Source: 66-474 sp051954935 (GTDB taxonomy: Bacteria; Pseudomonadota; Gammaproteobacteria; Xanthomonadales; Rhodanobacteraceae). From it: a DNA stretch of 64,000 bases. Below are positions 36,157 through 45,273 of the stretch, one piece after another (within the stretch, counting starts at the first letter, position 1; each line of letters starts with the position of its first letter). A model generated the notes under the pieces. The model saw only the letters and a program-made list of their open reading frames with translations. It was not told where the DNA came from and did no database searches. Made by a program: the position numbers and the translations under genes. The stretch is taken from positions 1 through 64,000 of the forward strand of contig JBQCHG010000005.1 of NCBI GenBank assembly GCA_051954935.1, given 5' to 3'.

Positions 36157-38499
36157 ATGACCATGGCGATTTCGACGGGTTCGCGCGCGCTGCTCATGCT
36201 GGCTCTTGCCTCGCTCTGCGGCATCGCGCAGGCGCAGCAGCTGACCAATAGCGATTACGCGCGCGCGGCGCGCTTCCTGCGCCAGAACACCGAACCACTG
36301 GTGGATCACGATGTGCAACGCGTGCACTGGCTGGACGGCAGCCACTTCTGGTACGTGGACCACGATACCGATGGTGACCACTACCTTGTAATGGACGCGG
36401 CCACCGGCAAGGTATCGCCCTCCTTCGACCAGAAGAAGCTGGCTGCCGCATTGAGCAAGGCGAGCGGCAAGAAGATCGTGCCCGACAAGCTGCACGTCAA
36501 GGAGTACAGCCTCGTCGGAAAACACGGGTTCGAGATCACGCTGGACGACAAGCATTACGTCTGCGATCTCTCCGGCAGCGGTCGTTGCGAGGTCAAGTTC
36601 GCCACGGCCGAGCACAAGCCGGGTGACGAGCCAGGCGTGCTCTCGCCGGACCGCAAGCACGAAGTGTTCGTGCGCGACTGGAACCTGTGGCTGCGCGACA
36701 CGGCCACGGGCGAGGAAACCCAGCTCACACACGACGGCGCCGAGAACTACGGCTACGCCACGCAGAACGCCGGCTGGATCCATACCAATGGCGCGATCGT
36801 GAAGTGGTCGCCCGATTCCAGCAAAGTCGCGACCTATCGGCAGGACCAGCGCCAGGTCGGCGACATGTACATGCTGCACACCCAGGTCGGCCACCCGAAG
36901 CTCGAGCAATGGAAATATCCGCTGCCCGGCGACGAGCACGTCTTCATGATCGAGCCGGTGATAATCGATGTCCGCAGCGGCAGGATGGTGCGACTGAAGA
37001 TGGAGCCGGAGCAGCGCCTTTCCACGTTGTGCGACACGCTGGCCTGCGGCGACGATCCGCACGACTGGAGCGACGTGAAGTGGGCGCCCGACGGCAAGAC
37101 GCTGGCCCTGGTCAGCACCTCGCGCGACCGCAAGCACGAGTGGTATCGCGTCGCCGACGCGAACACCGGCGACGTGCACACCGCCTTCGAGGACAGCGTC
37201 GAGACTTACTACGAAAGCGGCCGCGGCGAGGTCAACTGGCAATACCTGCCGAAGATGCAGCAGGCGATCTGGTTCTCCGAACAGACCGACTGGGGCAATT
37301 TGTATTTGTACGATCTCGCGACAGGAAAGCAATTGCACGCGATCACGCACGGCTCCGGCAACGTGGACCAGGTGCGGTACCTCGATCGCGATGCGCGCAC
37401 GCTGTGGTTCGTCGGCAACGGCCGCACCCAGGGCATCAACCCGTATTACCGCCAGTTCTGGAAGGTGAACATCGATACCGGCGATGCGGTGCTGCTGACG
37501 CCGGAAGATGCCGACCACACCATCACGATGTCACCGGATGGCAAGTACTTCGTGGATTCGTATTCCACGCCCACGACGCCGCCGGTCACCGTGCTGCGCG
37601 CATCCACCGATGGCCACGTCATTGCGACCGTGGCCAAAGCCGACATCTCGCGCCTGAAGGCCGCAGGCTGGATACCGCCGGAGCCGATCACGGTGAAAGC
37701 GCGCGACGGCAAGACCACGCTGTACGGGATGATGTTCAAGCCGACGCATTTCGATCCCTCGAAGAAATATCCGGTCGTGGATTACATCTATCCCGGCCCG
37801 CAGACCGGCTCGGTGCGCGGCTACAGCTTCCTGGCCTCGCGCGGCGACAACCAGGCGCTGGCGGAACTGGGCTTCATCGTGGTCGCGATCGACGGCATGG
37901 GCACGCCGTGGCGCTCGGCGAGCTTCCACCACTACTGGTACGGCGACATGGGCGACAACACCCTGCCCGACCAGGTCGCGGGCCTCAGGGAACTCGGCGC
38001 GCGTTATCCGTGGATGGACCTGACCCGCGTGGGCATCTGGGGACATTCGGGCGGCGGCAACGCGACCGCGGATGCGATGTTCCGCTATCCGGATTTCTTC
38101 AAGGTCGGCTGGGCCGAAAGCGGCAACCACGACAACCGCAATTACGAGAACGACTGGGGCGAGAAGTACCAGGGCCTGCTGGTCACCAACAAGGACGGCA
38201 GCACCAATTACGACAACCAGGCCAACCAGCTCATCGCCAAGGACCTGAAAGGGCATTTGATGCTGGTGCACGGCTCGATGGACGACAACGTCCCCACCGG
38301 CGAAACGCTTCTTGTGGCCGATGCGCTGATCAAGGCCAACAAGGACTTCGACATGCTGATCATCCCCAACGTGCACCACGGCTACGGCAAGGTCGGTACG
38401 ACCTACGCCACCCGTCGCCGCTGGGATTACTTCGTGCGCTATCTCATGGGCGCCGAGCCGCCGCGCGAATTCCCACTACCGGAACCGCCGGAGGATTGA
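36157..38499 (+). CDS. Dipeptidyl-peptidase IV, S9B family, secreted
   Basis: 780 residues with a signal peptide (MTMAISTGSRALLMLALASL, cleavage near AQA-QQ), so periplasmic or secreted. An N-terminal beta-propeller (about 40-520) is followed by an alpha/beta-hydrolase domain. The triad is Ser631 in GHSGGGN, Asp709 in SMDDNVP and His741 in HHGYG, almost the same numbers as human DPP4. It removes Xaa-Pro dipeptides from peptides. The ATG at 36157 opens the signal peptide; a second in-frame ATG is at 36163. It is the only plus-strand gene in a long run of minus-strand genes, placed between tRNA-Leu and nuoA. Peptide use as carbon source is a plausible role. Confidence 0.93.
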   Translation: MTMAISTGSRALLMLALASLCGIAQAQQLTNSDYARAARFLRQNTEPLVDHDVQRVHWLDGSHFWYVDHDTDGDHYLVMDAATGKVSPSFDQKKLAAALSKASGKKIVPDKLHVKEYSLVGKHGFEITLDDKHYVCDLSGSGRCEVKFATAEHKPGDEPGVLSPDRKHEVFVRDWNLWLRDTATGEETQLTHDGAENYGYATQNAGWIHTNGAIVKWSPDSSKVATYRQDQRQVGDMYMLHTQVGHPKLEQWKYPLPGDEHVFMIEPVIIDVRSGRMVRLKMEPEQRLSTLCDTLACGDDPHDWSDVKWAPDGKTLALVSTSRDRKHEWYRVADANTGDVHTAFEDSVETYYESGRGEVNWQYLPKMQQAIWFSEQTDWGNLYLYDLATGKQLHAITHGSGNVDQVRYLDRDARTLWFVGNGRTQGINPYYRQFWKVNIDTGDAVLLTPEDADHTITMSPDGKYFVDSYSTPTTPPVTVLRASTDGHVIATVAKADISRLKAAGWIPPEPITVKARDGKTTLYGMMFKPTHFDPSKKYPVVDYIYPGPQTGSVRGYSFLASRGDNQALAELGFIVVAIDGMGTPWRSASFHHYWYGDMGDNTLPDQVAGLRELGARYPWMDLTRVGIWGHSGGGNATADAMFRYPDFFKVGWAESGNHDNRNYENDWGEKYQGLLVTNKDGSTNYDNQANQLIAKDLKGHLMLVHGSMDDNVPTGETLLVADALIKANKDFDMLIIPNVHHGYGKVGTTYATRRRWDYFVRYLMGAEPPREFPLPEPPED

Positions 38500-38577
38500 G
38501 AACCTGCCCGGGCAAATGGCTCGGCGCGCCCGCGCCGGACCATCACCCGTGCGCCGCAACCAGGCGCGGGCCTGCAA

Positions 38578-38611
38578 ACAAAAAAGCCAAGCCTCTTGCG
38601 AGGCTTGGCTT
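38578..38611 (-). terminator. Terminator of the tpiA-secG-tRNA-Leu transcript
   Basis: 12-base-pair stem (AAGCCAAGCCTC / GAGGCTTGGCTT) with a four-base loop, followed on the minus strand by six T. Seven bases past the tRNA. It lies 78 bases after the convergent DPP IV gene and may serve both strands. Confidence 0.9.
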
Positions 38612-38617
38612 GCAATA

Positions 38618-38702
38618 TGGTGCCCAAGGGGGGACTCGAACCCCCACGGAGTTACCCGCTACCACCTCAAGGTAGTGCGTCTACCAATTCCGCCACCTGG
38701 GC
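38618..38702 (-). tRNA. tRNA-Leu (GAG)
   Basis: 85 bases with encoded CCA and a long variable arm. The acceptor GCCCAGG pairs with CTTGGGC. The anticodon loop TTGAGGT lies between CTACC and GGTAG, giving anticodon GAG. It follows secG, as the Leu(GAG) gene does in E. coli. Confidence 0.96.
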
Positions 38703-38790
38703 AAAGGTACCCGTCCCTGGGATCCGCACCGGCACATCCATGTGCCGGACTTTTAGAAAAGCTCGCTTCGAGAAGCGCCTCGTTTGATCC

Positions 38791-39267
38791 TCAGTGTCCG
38801 CCGCTCGTCGCCGGTTTCGGCGCGGGCTTGGCGGGTGCCGCCGGCTGCGTCGCCCGCGGTACTTCGGTGTTCTGCGCCGGCGCCGCCGGATTGGCGTGCG
38901 CGGCCTCCGCATTCTGCGGCGGGTTCGTCATCGAATTCACGTTGGGCGATGCGGTGGCGGTCGCGTTCGAGGCCGGGACCGGCGTCACCACGCCCGACAT
39001 CACGCCCAGGTTCGCCTGCGGCTTCTGCATCCCGGTATGGCTGAGGTAAATACCCATTGCCAGGCTGAGGATGAAGAACAAGCCCGCCAGCACAGCCGTG
39101 GCGCGGGTCAGGAAGCTCGCCGAGCCGCGTGCGCCGAACACCGTGGCAGACGCGCCGCCGCCGAAGCCGGCGCCGGCCGAGGCGCCTTCGCCGCGCTGGA
39201 TCAGGATCAACACGGTCAACGCCGCGGCGATCAGGACGTAGAAAACGCTGAAGATGGTGAAAAGCAT
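38791..39267 (-). CDS. secG: Preprotein translocase subunit SecG
   Basis: Accessory subunit of SecYEG. 158 residues. Two membrane helices (about 2-22 and 52-74) and the conserved loop LILIQRGEGASAGAGFGGGASATVFGARGSASFLTR. The C-terminal tail after residue 85 is long and Ala/Pro/Asn-rich; E. coli SecG has 110 residues in all. It follows tpiA by 19 bases. Confidence 0.95.
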   Translation of the reverse strand: MLFTIFSVFYVLIAAALTVLILIQRGEGASAGAGFGGGASATVFGARGSASFLTRATAVLAGLFFILSLAMGIYLSHTGMQKPQANLGVMSGVVTPVPASNATATASPNVNSMTNPPQNAEAAHANPAAPAQNTEVPRATQPAAPAKPAPKPATSGGH

Positions 39268-39286
39268 TATGGATTTCCGGCGACGC

Positions 39287-40033
39287 TCAACGCGCCGCTG
39301 CACATATGGCGAGAAAGTCGGCCGCTTTCAAGGAAGCGCCGCCGATCAGGCCGCCATCCACGTCCGGTTGCGCGAACAAATCCGCCGCATTGTCGGGTTT
39401 GACGCTGCCGCCGTAGAGGATGCGGGTCGAACCCGCGATTTTAGCATCGGCCCGGGCCAGTTGGCTACGCAGGATCGAATGGACCTCCTGGGCCTTGGCC
39501 GGGCTGGCCGTGCGACCGGTACCGATCGCCCAGACCGGCTCGTAGGCGAGTATCACGCGCTCGAACACCTCGATGCCGCAATGTTCGACCACCTTGGCCA
39601 GCTGCCGCCTCACGACGTCGGCGGTGCGACCGGCATCGTGCTCCTCGAGGCTCTCGCCTACGCACAGAACCGGCGTGAGCTTGTTTTCCAGTGCCTGCAC
39701 CACCTTGCAGGCGATCTGGGCGTCGCTCTCATGATGGTATTGACGGCGCTCCGAATGCCCGGCCAGCACGAAACCGCAACCGACATCCTTCAGCATCGTC
39801 GCCGATACCTCGCCTGTGTACGCGCCTTCCTTGTGCTCGCTGCAATCCTGTGCGCCGAAGCCCAGCTTGCCGCCGCCGTGCCGCTCGATCAGCGGTTGCA
39901 GGTACGGGAACGGTGGAAACACCGCCACGTCGCAATGCGAAGGAAAGTCGTCGAGGATCGCCCGCACCAGCGCGTCGGCGCTGGCACGTGAGCCGTACAT
40001 CTTCCAGTTCCCGGCAACCAGTTTGCGGCGCAT
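39287..40033 (-). CDS. tpiA: Triose-phosphate isomerase
   Basis: Interconverts dihydroxyacetone phosphate and glyceraldehyde 3-phosphate. 248 residues. VAGNWKMYG holds the catalytic lysine, AGHSERRQ the histidine and LAYEPVWAIGTG the glutamate. The start at 40033 (MRRKLVAGNWKM) has a GGATGAG ribosome-like site 6 bases upstream; ATGs at 40048 and 40051 would add five or six residues. The gene starts about 50 bases from the divergent SDR gene. Confidence 0.96.
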   Translation of the reverse strand: MRRKLVAGNWKMYGSRASADALVRAILDDFPSHCDVAVFPPFPYLQPLIERHGGGKLGFGAQDCSEHKEGAYTGEVSATMLKDVGCGFVLAGHSERRQYHHESDAQIACKVVQALENKLTPVLCVGESLEEHDAGRTADVVRRQLAKVVEHCGIEVFERVILAYEPVWAIGTGRTASPAKAQEVHSILRSQLARADAKIAGSTRILYGGSVKPDNAADLFAQPDVDGGLIGGASLKAADFLAICAAAR

Positions 40034-40086
40034 CGAGGGCTCATCCATCATTCGCGGACGCGAAGGATAACGAGAGCCGCGCCGCG

Positions 40087-40902
40087 ATGCGAACGCCCGA
40101 CGACCAACCCCCGCGCGCCCTGGTCACGGGTGCATCCGCCGGCATCGGCGCCGCCTTCGCGCGCGAACTTGCCGTGCGCGGCTGCAACCTGGTGCTGACC
40201 GCGCGACGCGGAGATCGGCTGCAGGCGCTCGCGAACGAACTGCGTATGAAATACGACGTGGATGCGCAAGTGCTGGTGGCCGATCTGGCGCAGCCGGACG
40301 CGTGCGAAAAGATCGCCGCTGCGCTTGCGCAGCGCGGATTGCGCGTGGACATCCTGGTCAACAATGCAGGTTACGGCGTTCCGGGAAGTTTCACTGACAG
40401 CGAGTGGCGCACCCACGAGGATTTCATCCGCGTGCTGATGATCGCGCCTACCGAATTGAGCCACCGCCTGCTCCCCGCGATGCGCGAGCGCGGTTACGGA
40501 TGCATCATCAACGTCGCGTCTTTGGCGGGTCTGGTGCCGGGCACGCCGGGACACACGCTGTACGCCGCGGCCAAGGCGTACCTGATCTCGTTTTCGCAAT
40601 CGCTCGGGCTGGAGAACCGCTCGCACGGCGTGAACGTCTGCGCGCTGTGCCCGGGCTTCACGTATTCCGAATTCCACGACGTCACCGGCGCTCGCGAGAA
40701 GGTCTCGAAAATGCCGGGCTGGATGTGGATGGATGCCGATCGCGTCGTGCGCGAAGGCCTCGATGCGACGGCACGCGGATCGATCGTCTACGTGCCGGGG
40801 CGCGTGAACCGCGCGATCAGGCGGGTGTTCAAGCTGCTTCCGGACAAGCTGGCTCTGAAGTTGATTGCACGCAGGGCGAAGCACTTCCGGGTCGAGAAAT
40901 AG
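40087..40902 (+). CDS. Short-chain dehydrogenase/reductase
   Basis: 271 residues. NAD(P)-binding TGASAGIGAAFAREL, structural NNAGYG, catalytic Ser in INVASLAG and Tyr-Lys in YAAAKAYL. The arginines after the second strand (TARRGDRL) favour NADP(H). The substrate is unknown; the C-terminal 40 residues are basic and might contact membranes. The stop codon TAG is the first TAG of a REP doublet shared with the convergent phosphoesterase. Confidence 0.85.
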   Translation: MRTPDDQPPRALVTGASAGIGAAFARELAVRGCNLVLTARRGDRLQALANELRMKYDVDAQVLVADLAQPDACEKIAAALAQRGLRVDILVNNAGYGVPGSFTDSEWRTHEDFIRVLMIAPTELSHRLLPAMRERGYGCIINVASLAGLVPGTPGHTLYAAAKAYLISFSQSLGLENRSHGVNVCALCPGFTYSEFHDVTGAREKVSKMPGWMWMDADRVVREGLDATARGSIVYVPGRVNRAIRRVFKLLPDKLALKLIARRAKHFRVEK

Positions 40903-40974
40903 GAGCCCGCTTGAAGGCGGCCTCGATGCCGCCCATGCCCAAGATCTCCGTGGTCGCGCGCAGGCGCGCTGCTA
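40900..40974. repeat. GTAG-type REP doublet supplying both stop codons of a convergent pair
   Basis: Left unit TAGGAGCCCGCTTGAAGGCG; right unit GTCGCGCGCAGGCGCGCTGC followed by TAC, inverted; the 21-base linker repeat lies between. The left TAG ends the SDR gene; the right CTA is the TAG that ends the phosphoesterase on the other strand. Confidence 0.8.
40933..40953. repeat. 21-base linker repeat, copy 4
   Basis: Begins CCATGCCCAAGATC and ends TCCGTGG, between the two inverted REP units. Confidence 0.6.
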
Positions 40975-42084
40975 CATCGCCCTGAACACATCCTCGCCAA
41001 AACCCCGCAACTGCGGCGCGGCGGCGTAGCCCAGATGCGGCAAGCCGTAGATGTCTTCCACGCTGCGCAGGAACGAGTAGTGGTTGTACGGCACGTTCGA
41101 GACCGTGCCCGGCGTGATGAAGGGAGAAATCAGCACTGCGCCGATGCGACCACCTCCGGGACCGAACTGGCCCGGTTGCGGCCCACCCGGCAAACCTTGC
41201 TCGCCACAGCAGGCCCCGCCATCAGTGCCTTCGTCGAATGTGATCACCAGCAGACCGTCCCGCTGGAACGCGGGCGAGGCGAGGATGCGCGGCACCCACT
41301 CGCGCAGGAATTTGTCGGCTGAAACCAGTCCGCCCGGCTCGCCGTTTCTGCACGGCGCGTCATGGCCATCATGGCAGAGGCTGGGCGTGATGAAAGCGAA
41401 GTTCGGCGTGCTCGCGACCGTACGCAAATCGTTCTTCAGGACATCGAGGTTCACCACGTGCGCCGCGCAGCGCGCATGATCATCAATGATGGAATGGAAA
41501 TACACGAACGGATCGTGCTTGTCGGCATACTGGTCCTTCGGCGTGGCGTGATTGGTGACGTCCACGGCACCGATCGGTACATGGCCGCACGCCGCAGCCT
41601 CGCGCGCGGGGTCCGCACCCATGTCTTCCATGTAGCCCTTCCACGTGTAACCTGCCGCTTCCAGCTGGTCGGCGACTGTCTTCACATCGGCCGGATACAC
41701 GCAGCCCGTGCCGATCGCCTGGCCGTTCGCCTCCAGTCCGGGACGCGTGCGCACGAAATCGCTGAAAATGTGGCAGTCGTTCTGGGTCACGGGATTCGGG
41801 GCCTGCCCGCTGATCATCGCAATGTAGTTGTCGAGGCTGTAATGGCCGATGCCGTAGTAATTCGGCAGCAACGCGCCCAGCTTGGGCAACGCATGCGCTA
41901 GATACGGCGCCGGCGATTGCGCGCCGAAGGTGACTTCGTACGGCTCGTTTTCCAGCACGATCACGAACACGTGGCGGATGTGCGGGAGCATTCCTGCGCT
42001 CGACGCATCCTGCACGCGCGTGAATGGGCGTGCGCAGGCGGCCAACATCAACAGGGCGAGCAATGCGCACAGCTTTTTCGTCAT
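40972..42084 (-). CDS. Phosphoesterase-family lipoprotein (acid phosphatase / phospholipase C-like)
   Basis: 370 residues. The N-terminus MTKKLCALLALLMLAAC ends in a lipobox with Cys17, and the next residue is Ala, so an outer-membrane lipoprotein is likely. The catalytic core resembles the phosphoesterase family of AcpA and phospholipase C: HVFVIVLENEPYEVTFG, then NYYGIGHYSLDNYIAMISGQ, and LLVITFDEGTDGG near the C-terminus. The substrate (phosphomonoester or phospholipid) cannot be told. The ATG at 42084 overlaps the stop of the VIT gene (ATGA), so translation is coupled; an in-frame ATG at 42099 is an alternative. The TAG stop lies in a REP element. Confidence 0.82.
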   Translation of the reverse strand: MTKKLCALLALLMLAACARPFTRVQDASSAGMLPHIRHVFVIVLENEPYEVTFGAQSPAPYLAHALPKLGALLPNYYGIGHYSLDNYIAMISGQAPNPVTQNDCHIFSDFVRTRPGLEANGQAIGTGCVYPADVKTVADQLEAAGYTWKGYMEDMGADPAREAAACGHVPIGAVDVTNHATPKDQYADKHDPFVYFHSIIDDHARCAAHVVNLDVLKNDLRTVASTPNFAFITPSLCHDGHDAPCRNGEPGGLVSADKFLREWVPRILASPAFQRDGLLVITFDEGTDGGACCGEQGLPGGPQPGQFGPGGGRIGAVLISPFITPGTVSNVPYNHYSFLRSVEDIYGLPHLGYAAAPQLRGFGEDVFRAM

Positions 42085-42788
42085 AGTGAGGCAACCCATT
42101 TCGCCAGAAAGAACGCCGCGCACGCGGCGAGCCCGCCCACGACCACGGTTTGCACCGCGCCGCGCCACGCCCCCGTGCCCGAGATGCGGCCCTTGCCCGC
42201 GCCGAAGAGCGTGAGGGCAATCAAGGTGGCGAGCGCGGAAATCCACAGCGCCTCATGCGGTTGTGCCACCAGCATGTACGGGATCAGCGGCACCAGGCCG
42301 CCAACCACATAGGCGCCGCCGATCGTGAACGCGCTCCTCAGCGCGCGACCCGGCACCGGATGTTCGAGGCCGAGCTCGTAGCGCATCATGAAATCCACCC
42401 AGGCCTCGTGGTCCTTGTGGAAAGCCGCAAGTATCGGCTCGCACTGATCGCGGGTCAGCCCGTAGCGCCCCAGGATCGCCACGATTTCCTTTTCTTCTTC
42501 TCGCGGCAACTCGCGCACTTCATACAATTCGCGCTTGCGTTCGCTGGCGTAGTGTTCCGCATCGCCGCGCGCGGCGAGATAGCCGCCCAGGCCCATCGCA
42601 ATCGCACCCGCGGCGATTTCCGCCACCCCCGCGGTGACGATCAGGCCGCTTGCAGCGACCGCGCCGGACAAACCGGCCGCCAGCGCGAACGGCACGGTCA
42701 GGCCATCGGCCATGCCGATCACGATGTCGCGGACCAGATCGGATGCGCCGAAATGCCTTTCCGTATGGGTGTGCAGTGCGCGCGCCAT
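42081..42788 (-). CDS. VIT/CCC1-family transporter (iron or manganese)
   Basis: 235 residues with about five membrane helices. The first helix has DLVRDIVIGMADGLTVPFALAAGLSG, the signature of the VIT1/CCC1/nodulin-21 family; a charged cytoplasmic stretch (about 78-130, rich in Glu) corresponds to the metal-binding part. Family members export Fe(II) or Mn(II) from the cytosol. No N-terminal ferritin-like domain is present. It is coupled to the downstream phosphoesterase lipoprotein. Metal specificity is unknown. Confidence 0.88.
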   Translation of the reverse strand: MARALHTHTERHFGASDLVRDIVIGMADGLTVPFALAAGLSGAVAASGLIVTAGVAEIAAGAIAMGLGGYLAARGDAEHYASERKRELYEVRELPREEEKEIVAILGRYGLTRDQCEPILAAFHKDHEAWVDFMMRYELGLEHPVPGRALRSAFTIGGAYVVGGLVPLIPYMLVAQPHEALWISALATLIALTLFGAGKGRISGTGAWRGAVQTVVVGGLAACAAFFLAKWVASL

Positions 42789-42840
42789 GACCTTGTCCCC
42801 CGCGAGGCCGACACTTTAGCGCGAACGCGCGCGGAATCGG

Positions 42841-44211
42841 TCAGGCGGTTTCGGCCGCGGTTTGCACGGAGTCGGCAAGGCGTTGCGCCAACTGCTGCAC
42901 TTCGTCGGCATCGGCGGCTTCGATCGTGACGCGCACCAGCGGCTCGGTGCCGGAAGCGCGCAGCACCACGCGGCCGCGTCCGGCGAGTGCGTCGCGGGTT
43001 TCACGCAACGCATCCTGCACGCGCGGCGAGCGGATCAGCTCGGCACCGTCGCGCACGCGCAGGTTGATCGTGATCTGCGGCAGGCGTTTGAGATGCGCGC
43101 GCGCCTGGTGCAGGGACTGGCCGGATGCGACCAGCGCTTCCAGCACGGCGAGTGCGGCCACGATTCCGTCGCCGGTGCTGACCCGATCCATGTGCAGGAT
43201 GTGCCCGGAGGCCTCGCCGCCGATCACCCCGCCGTGCTGCTTCAGCGCCTGCAGCACGTGGCGATCACCGACGTTGGCGCGCATGAACGCGATCCCCAGA
43301 TCGGTCAGGCCCTGCTCCAGGCCGAAGTTGCTCATCAGCGTGCCGACCACCGGACCGCGCAGCACGCCGCGCGCGTGTGCATCGCGCGCGAGGATGTAGA
43401 TCAGGTCGTCGCCGTCCACCAGCCCGCCGTTGCGATCCACCATCTGCACGCGATCGCCGTCGCCGTCGAAGGCGATGCCCAGGTCCGCGCGCTGCTCGCG
43501 AACAGCGGCGCTGAGCGCCCGCGGATGCAACGTGCCGACGTTCTGGTTGATGTTGAAACCGTCGGGTGCACAGCCGATGCAGTGCACGTCCGCGCCGAGC
43601 GCGTCGAACACCTTCGGCGCCACCTGATAGGTCGCCCCGTGCGCGCAATCCAGGATGATGCGCGTGCCACGCAGGTCCAGCGGATCACGCAGCGTGCCCA
43701 GGCAGAACGCGACGTAACGCTCGATCGCATCGTCTATCCGGCGCGCCTTGCCCAACCTCTCCGAAGCGACGGTGGCGAACGGAGCGTCCACTTCGCCCTC
43801 GATCGCGAGCTCGCGGGCGTCGTCCAGCTTCTCGCCGTCGGCCGAAAAGAACTTGATGCCATTGTCGTAATGCGGATTGTGCGAGGCGCTGATCACGATG
43901 CCCGCGCTGGCACCCAGTTCGCGCGTCAACTGCGCCACGCCGGGCGTCGGCATCGGCCCGAGCAGCAGCACGTCGGCCCCGGCAGCGGCCAGTCCGGCTT
44001 CCAGCGCGGCCTCGAACATGTAGCCGGAAACGCGGGTGTCCTTGCCGATCACCACGCTGGCTCGGGTGCCGTTACCGAGCGCCACGCCGGCGGCGCGCCC
44101 CAGTTTCAGCATGAACTCGGCGGTGATCGGCCATTCGCCGACGCGACCGCGGATGCCATCCGTGCCGAAGTAGCGGCGCGAGGAGAAAACCGGTTTACGG
44201 GAATCGGACAT
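42841..44211 (-). CDS. glmM: Phosphoglucosamine mutase
   Basis: Converts glucosamine-6-phosphate to glucosamine-1-phosphate for cell-wall precursor synthesis. 456 residues. The phosphoserine is Ser110 in VISASHNPHYDNGIKFF; the metal-binding loop is DGDGDR; the sugar-binding loop is GGEASGHI; the phosphate-binding loop is RASGTEPLVR. It follows folP with a 159-base gap, the same order as E. coli folP-glmM. Confidence 0.97.
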   Translation of the reverse strand: MSDSRKPVFSSRRYFGTDGIRGRVGEWPITAEFMLKLGRAAGVALGNGTRASVVIGKDTRVSGYMFEAALEAGLAAAGADVLLLGPMPTPGVAQLTRELGASAGIVISASHNPHYDNGIKFFSADGEKLDDARELAIEGEVDAPFATVASERLGKARRIDDAIERYVAFCLGTLRDPLDLRGTRIILDCAHGATYQVAPKVFDALGADVHCIGCAPDGFNINQNVGTLHPRALSAAVREQRADLGIAFDGDGDRVQMVDRNGGLVDGDDLIYILARDAHARGVLRGPVVGTLMSNFGLEQGLTDLGIAFMRANVGDRHVLQALKQHGGVIGGEASGHILHMDRVSTGDGIVAALAVLEALVASGQSLHQARAHLKRLPQITINLRVRDGAELIRSPRVQDALRETRDALAGRGRVVLRASGTEPLVRVTIEAADADEVQQLAQRLADSVQTAAETA

Positions 44212-44370
44212 CGGATCGACGCAAAGCTAACGAAGAGGTCACAGCCTAGCAAACCCGAACGTCATGATTTCATCAATCCGGTCCGGCCGCAGAATCCTTC
44301 TACCCTGGATACTCGCCTTGGCGGTCGGGCAATCTGCATCCGATGATGGTTTCTCGCAGTCAGAAAGAGT

Positions 44371-45270
44371 TCAGTCATCGTCGAATCGTTGCGAACCGAA
44401 TGGCCGGGGAGCGCTGCGCGGCGGCGCGTCCTGCTCGTGCACGGCCTCCCACACCGCCAGCGCATCGCGCGTGGCAGCGACGTCGTGCACGCGGACGATC
44501 TGCGCGCCGCGCTGTACCGCGATCAATGCCGCCGCCGCCGAGGCATTAGCGCGGCAACGCGGATCCCGCCCGGTGATCGCGCCGAGCATGGACTTGCGCG
44601 ACAACCCGACGAACACGCCCGCCGCGAGATCGCGGAAGCGGTCCAGTGCACGCAGCAGCGCGAGATTGTGCTCCAGCGTCTTGCCGAAGCCGAAGCCCGG
44701 GTCCACCAGCACGCGCCGCTTGTCCATGCCGGCCATCTCGCAGGCGAACACGCGCTCGGCCAGGAAGCGGTGCACCTCGCCGACCACGTCTCCGTAATGC
44801 GGATTGTCCTGCATCGTGCGCGGCTCGCCCTGCATGTGCATCACACAAACGGGAACATGCAATGCCGCGGCGGCCTCGAGCGCGCCCTCGCGGCGCAGTG
44901 CGTACACGTCGTTGACAAGGCCGGCGCCGGCGTCGATCGCCGCGCGCATCACTTCCGGCTTGGAGGTATCCACGCTGATCGGCACGTCGGTTTCGCGCGC
45001 GAGCGCCTGGATCACCGGCACCACCCGCGCGATTTCCTCTTCCACCGGAACCGGCTCGGCACCCGGACGGGTGGATTCGCCGCCGACATCCAGGAGATCC
45101 GCGCCCTCTTCCACCATTTCCAGCCCGCGCCCGACCGCTGCGCGGACGTCATCACGCAAGCCGTCGCCGGAGAACGAATCACCGGTGAGGTTGAGCACGC
45201 CGCAGATGCGCGGGCGATCCAGTTTCAGCAGGCGGCCGCCGCAGTCGAGCGTGGGAGTGGTATCGAACAT
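44371..45270 (-). CDS. folP: Dihydropteroate synthase
   Basis: Condenses p-aminobenzoate with hydroxymethyl-dihydropterin pyrophosphate in folate synthesis; target of sulfonamides. 299 residues. Signatures are GVLNLTGDSFSGDG and ADLLDVGGESTRPGA, followed by PISVDTSKPEV and VDPGFGFGKTLEHN. The first signature usually reads MNVTPDSFSDGG, so NLTGDSF is a mild variant. The tail after residue 275 is charged and unconserved. It begins three bases after the TPR gene. Confidence 0.96.
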   Translation of the reverse strand: MFDTTPTLDCGGRLLKLDRPRICGVLNLTGDSFSGDGLRDDVRAAVGRGLEMVEEGADLLDVGGESTRPGAEPVPVEEEIARVVPVIQALARETDVPISVDTSKPEVMRAAIDAGAGLVNDVYALRREGALEAAAALHVPVCVMHMQGEPRTMQDNPHYGDVVGEVHRFLAERVFACEMAGMDKRRVLVDPGFGFGKTLEHNLALLRALDRFRDLAAGVFVGLSRKSMLGAITGRDPRCRANASAAAALIAVQRGAQIVRVHDVAATRDALAVWEAVHEQDAPPRSAPRPFGSQRFDDD

Positions 45271-45273
45271 GAT

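Noticed and set aside
36687..38675. A second long plus-strand frame within the DPP IV gene.
   Set aside because: It is an out-of-frame shadow; the DPP IV frame has a signal peptide, a propeller and a complete catalytic triad.
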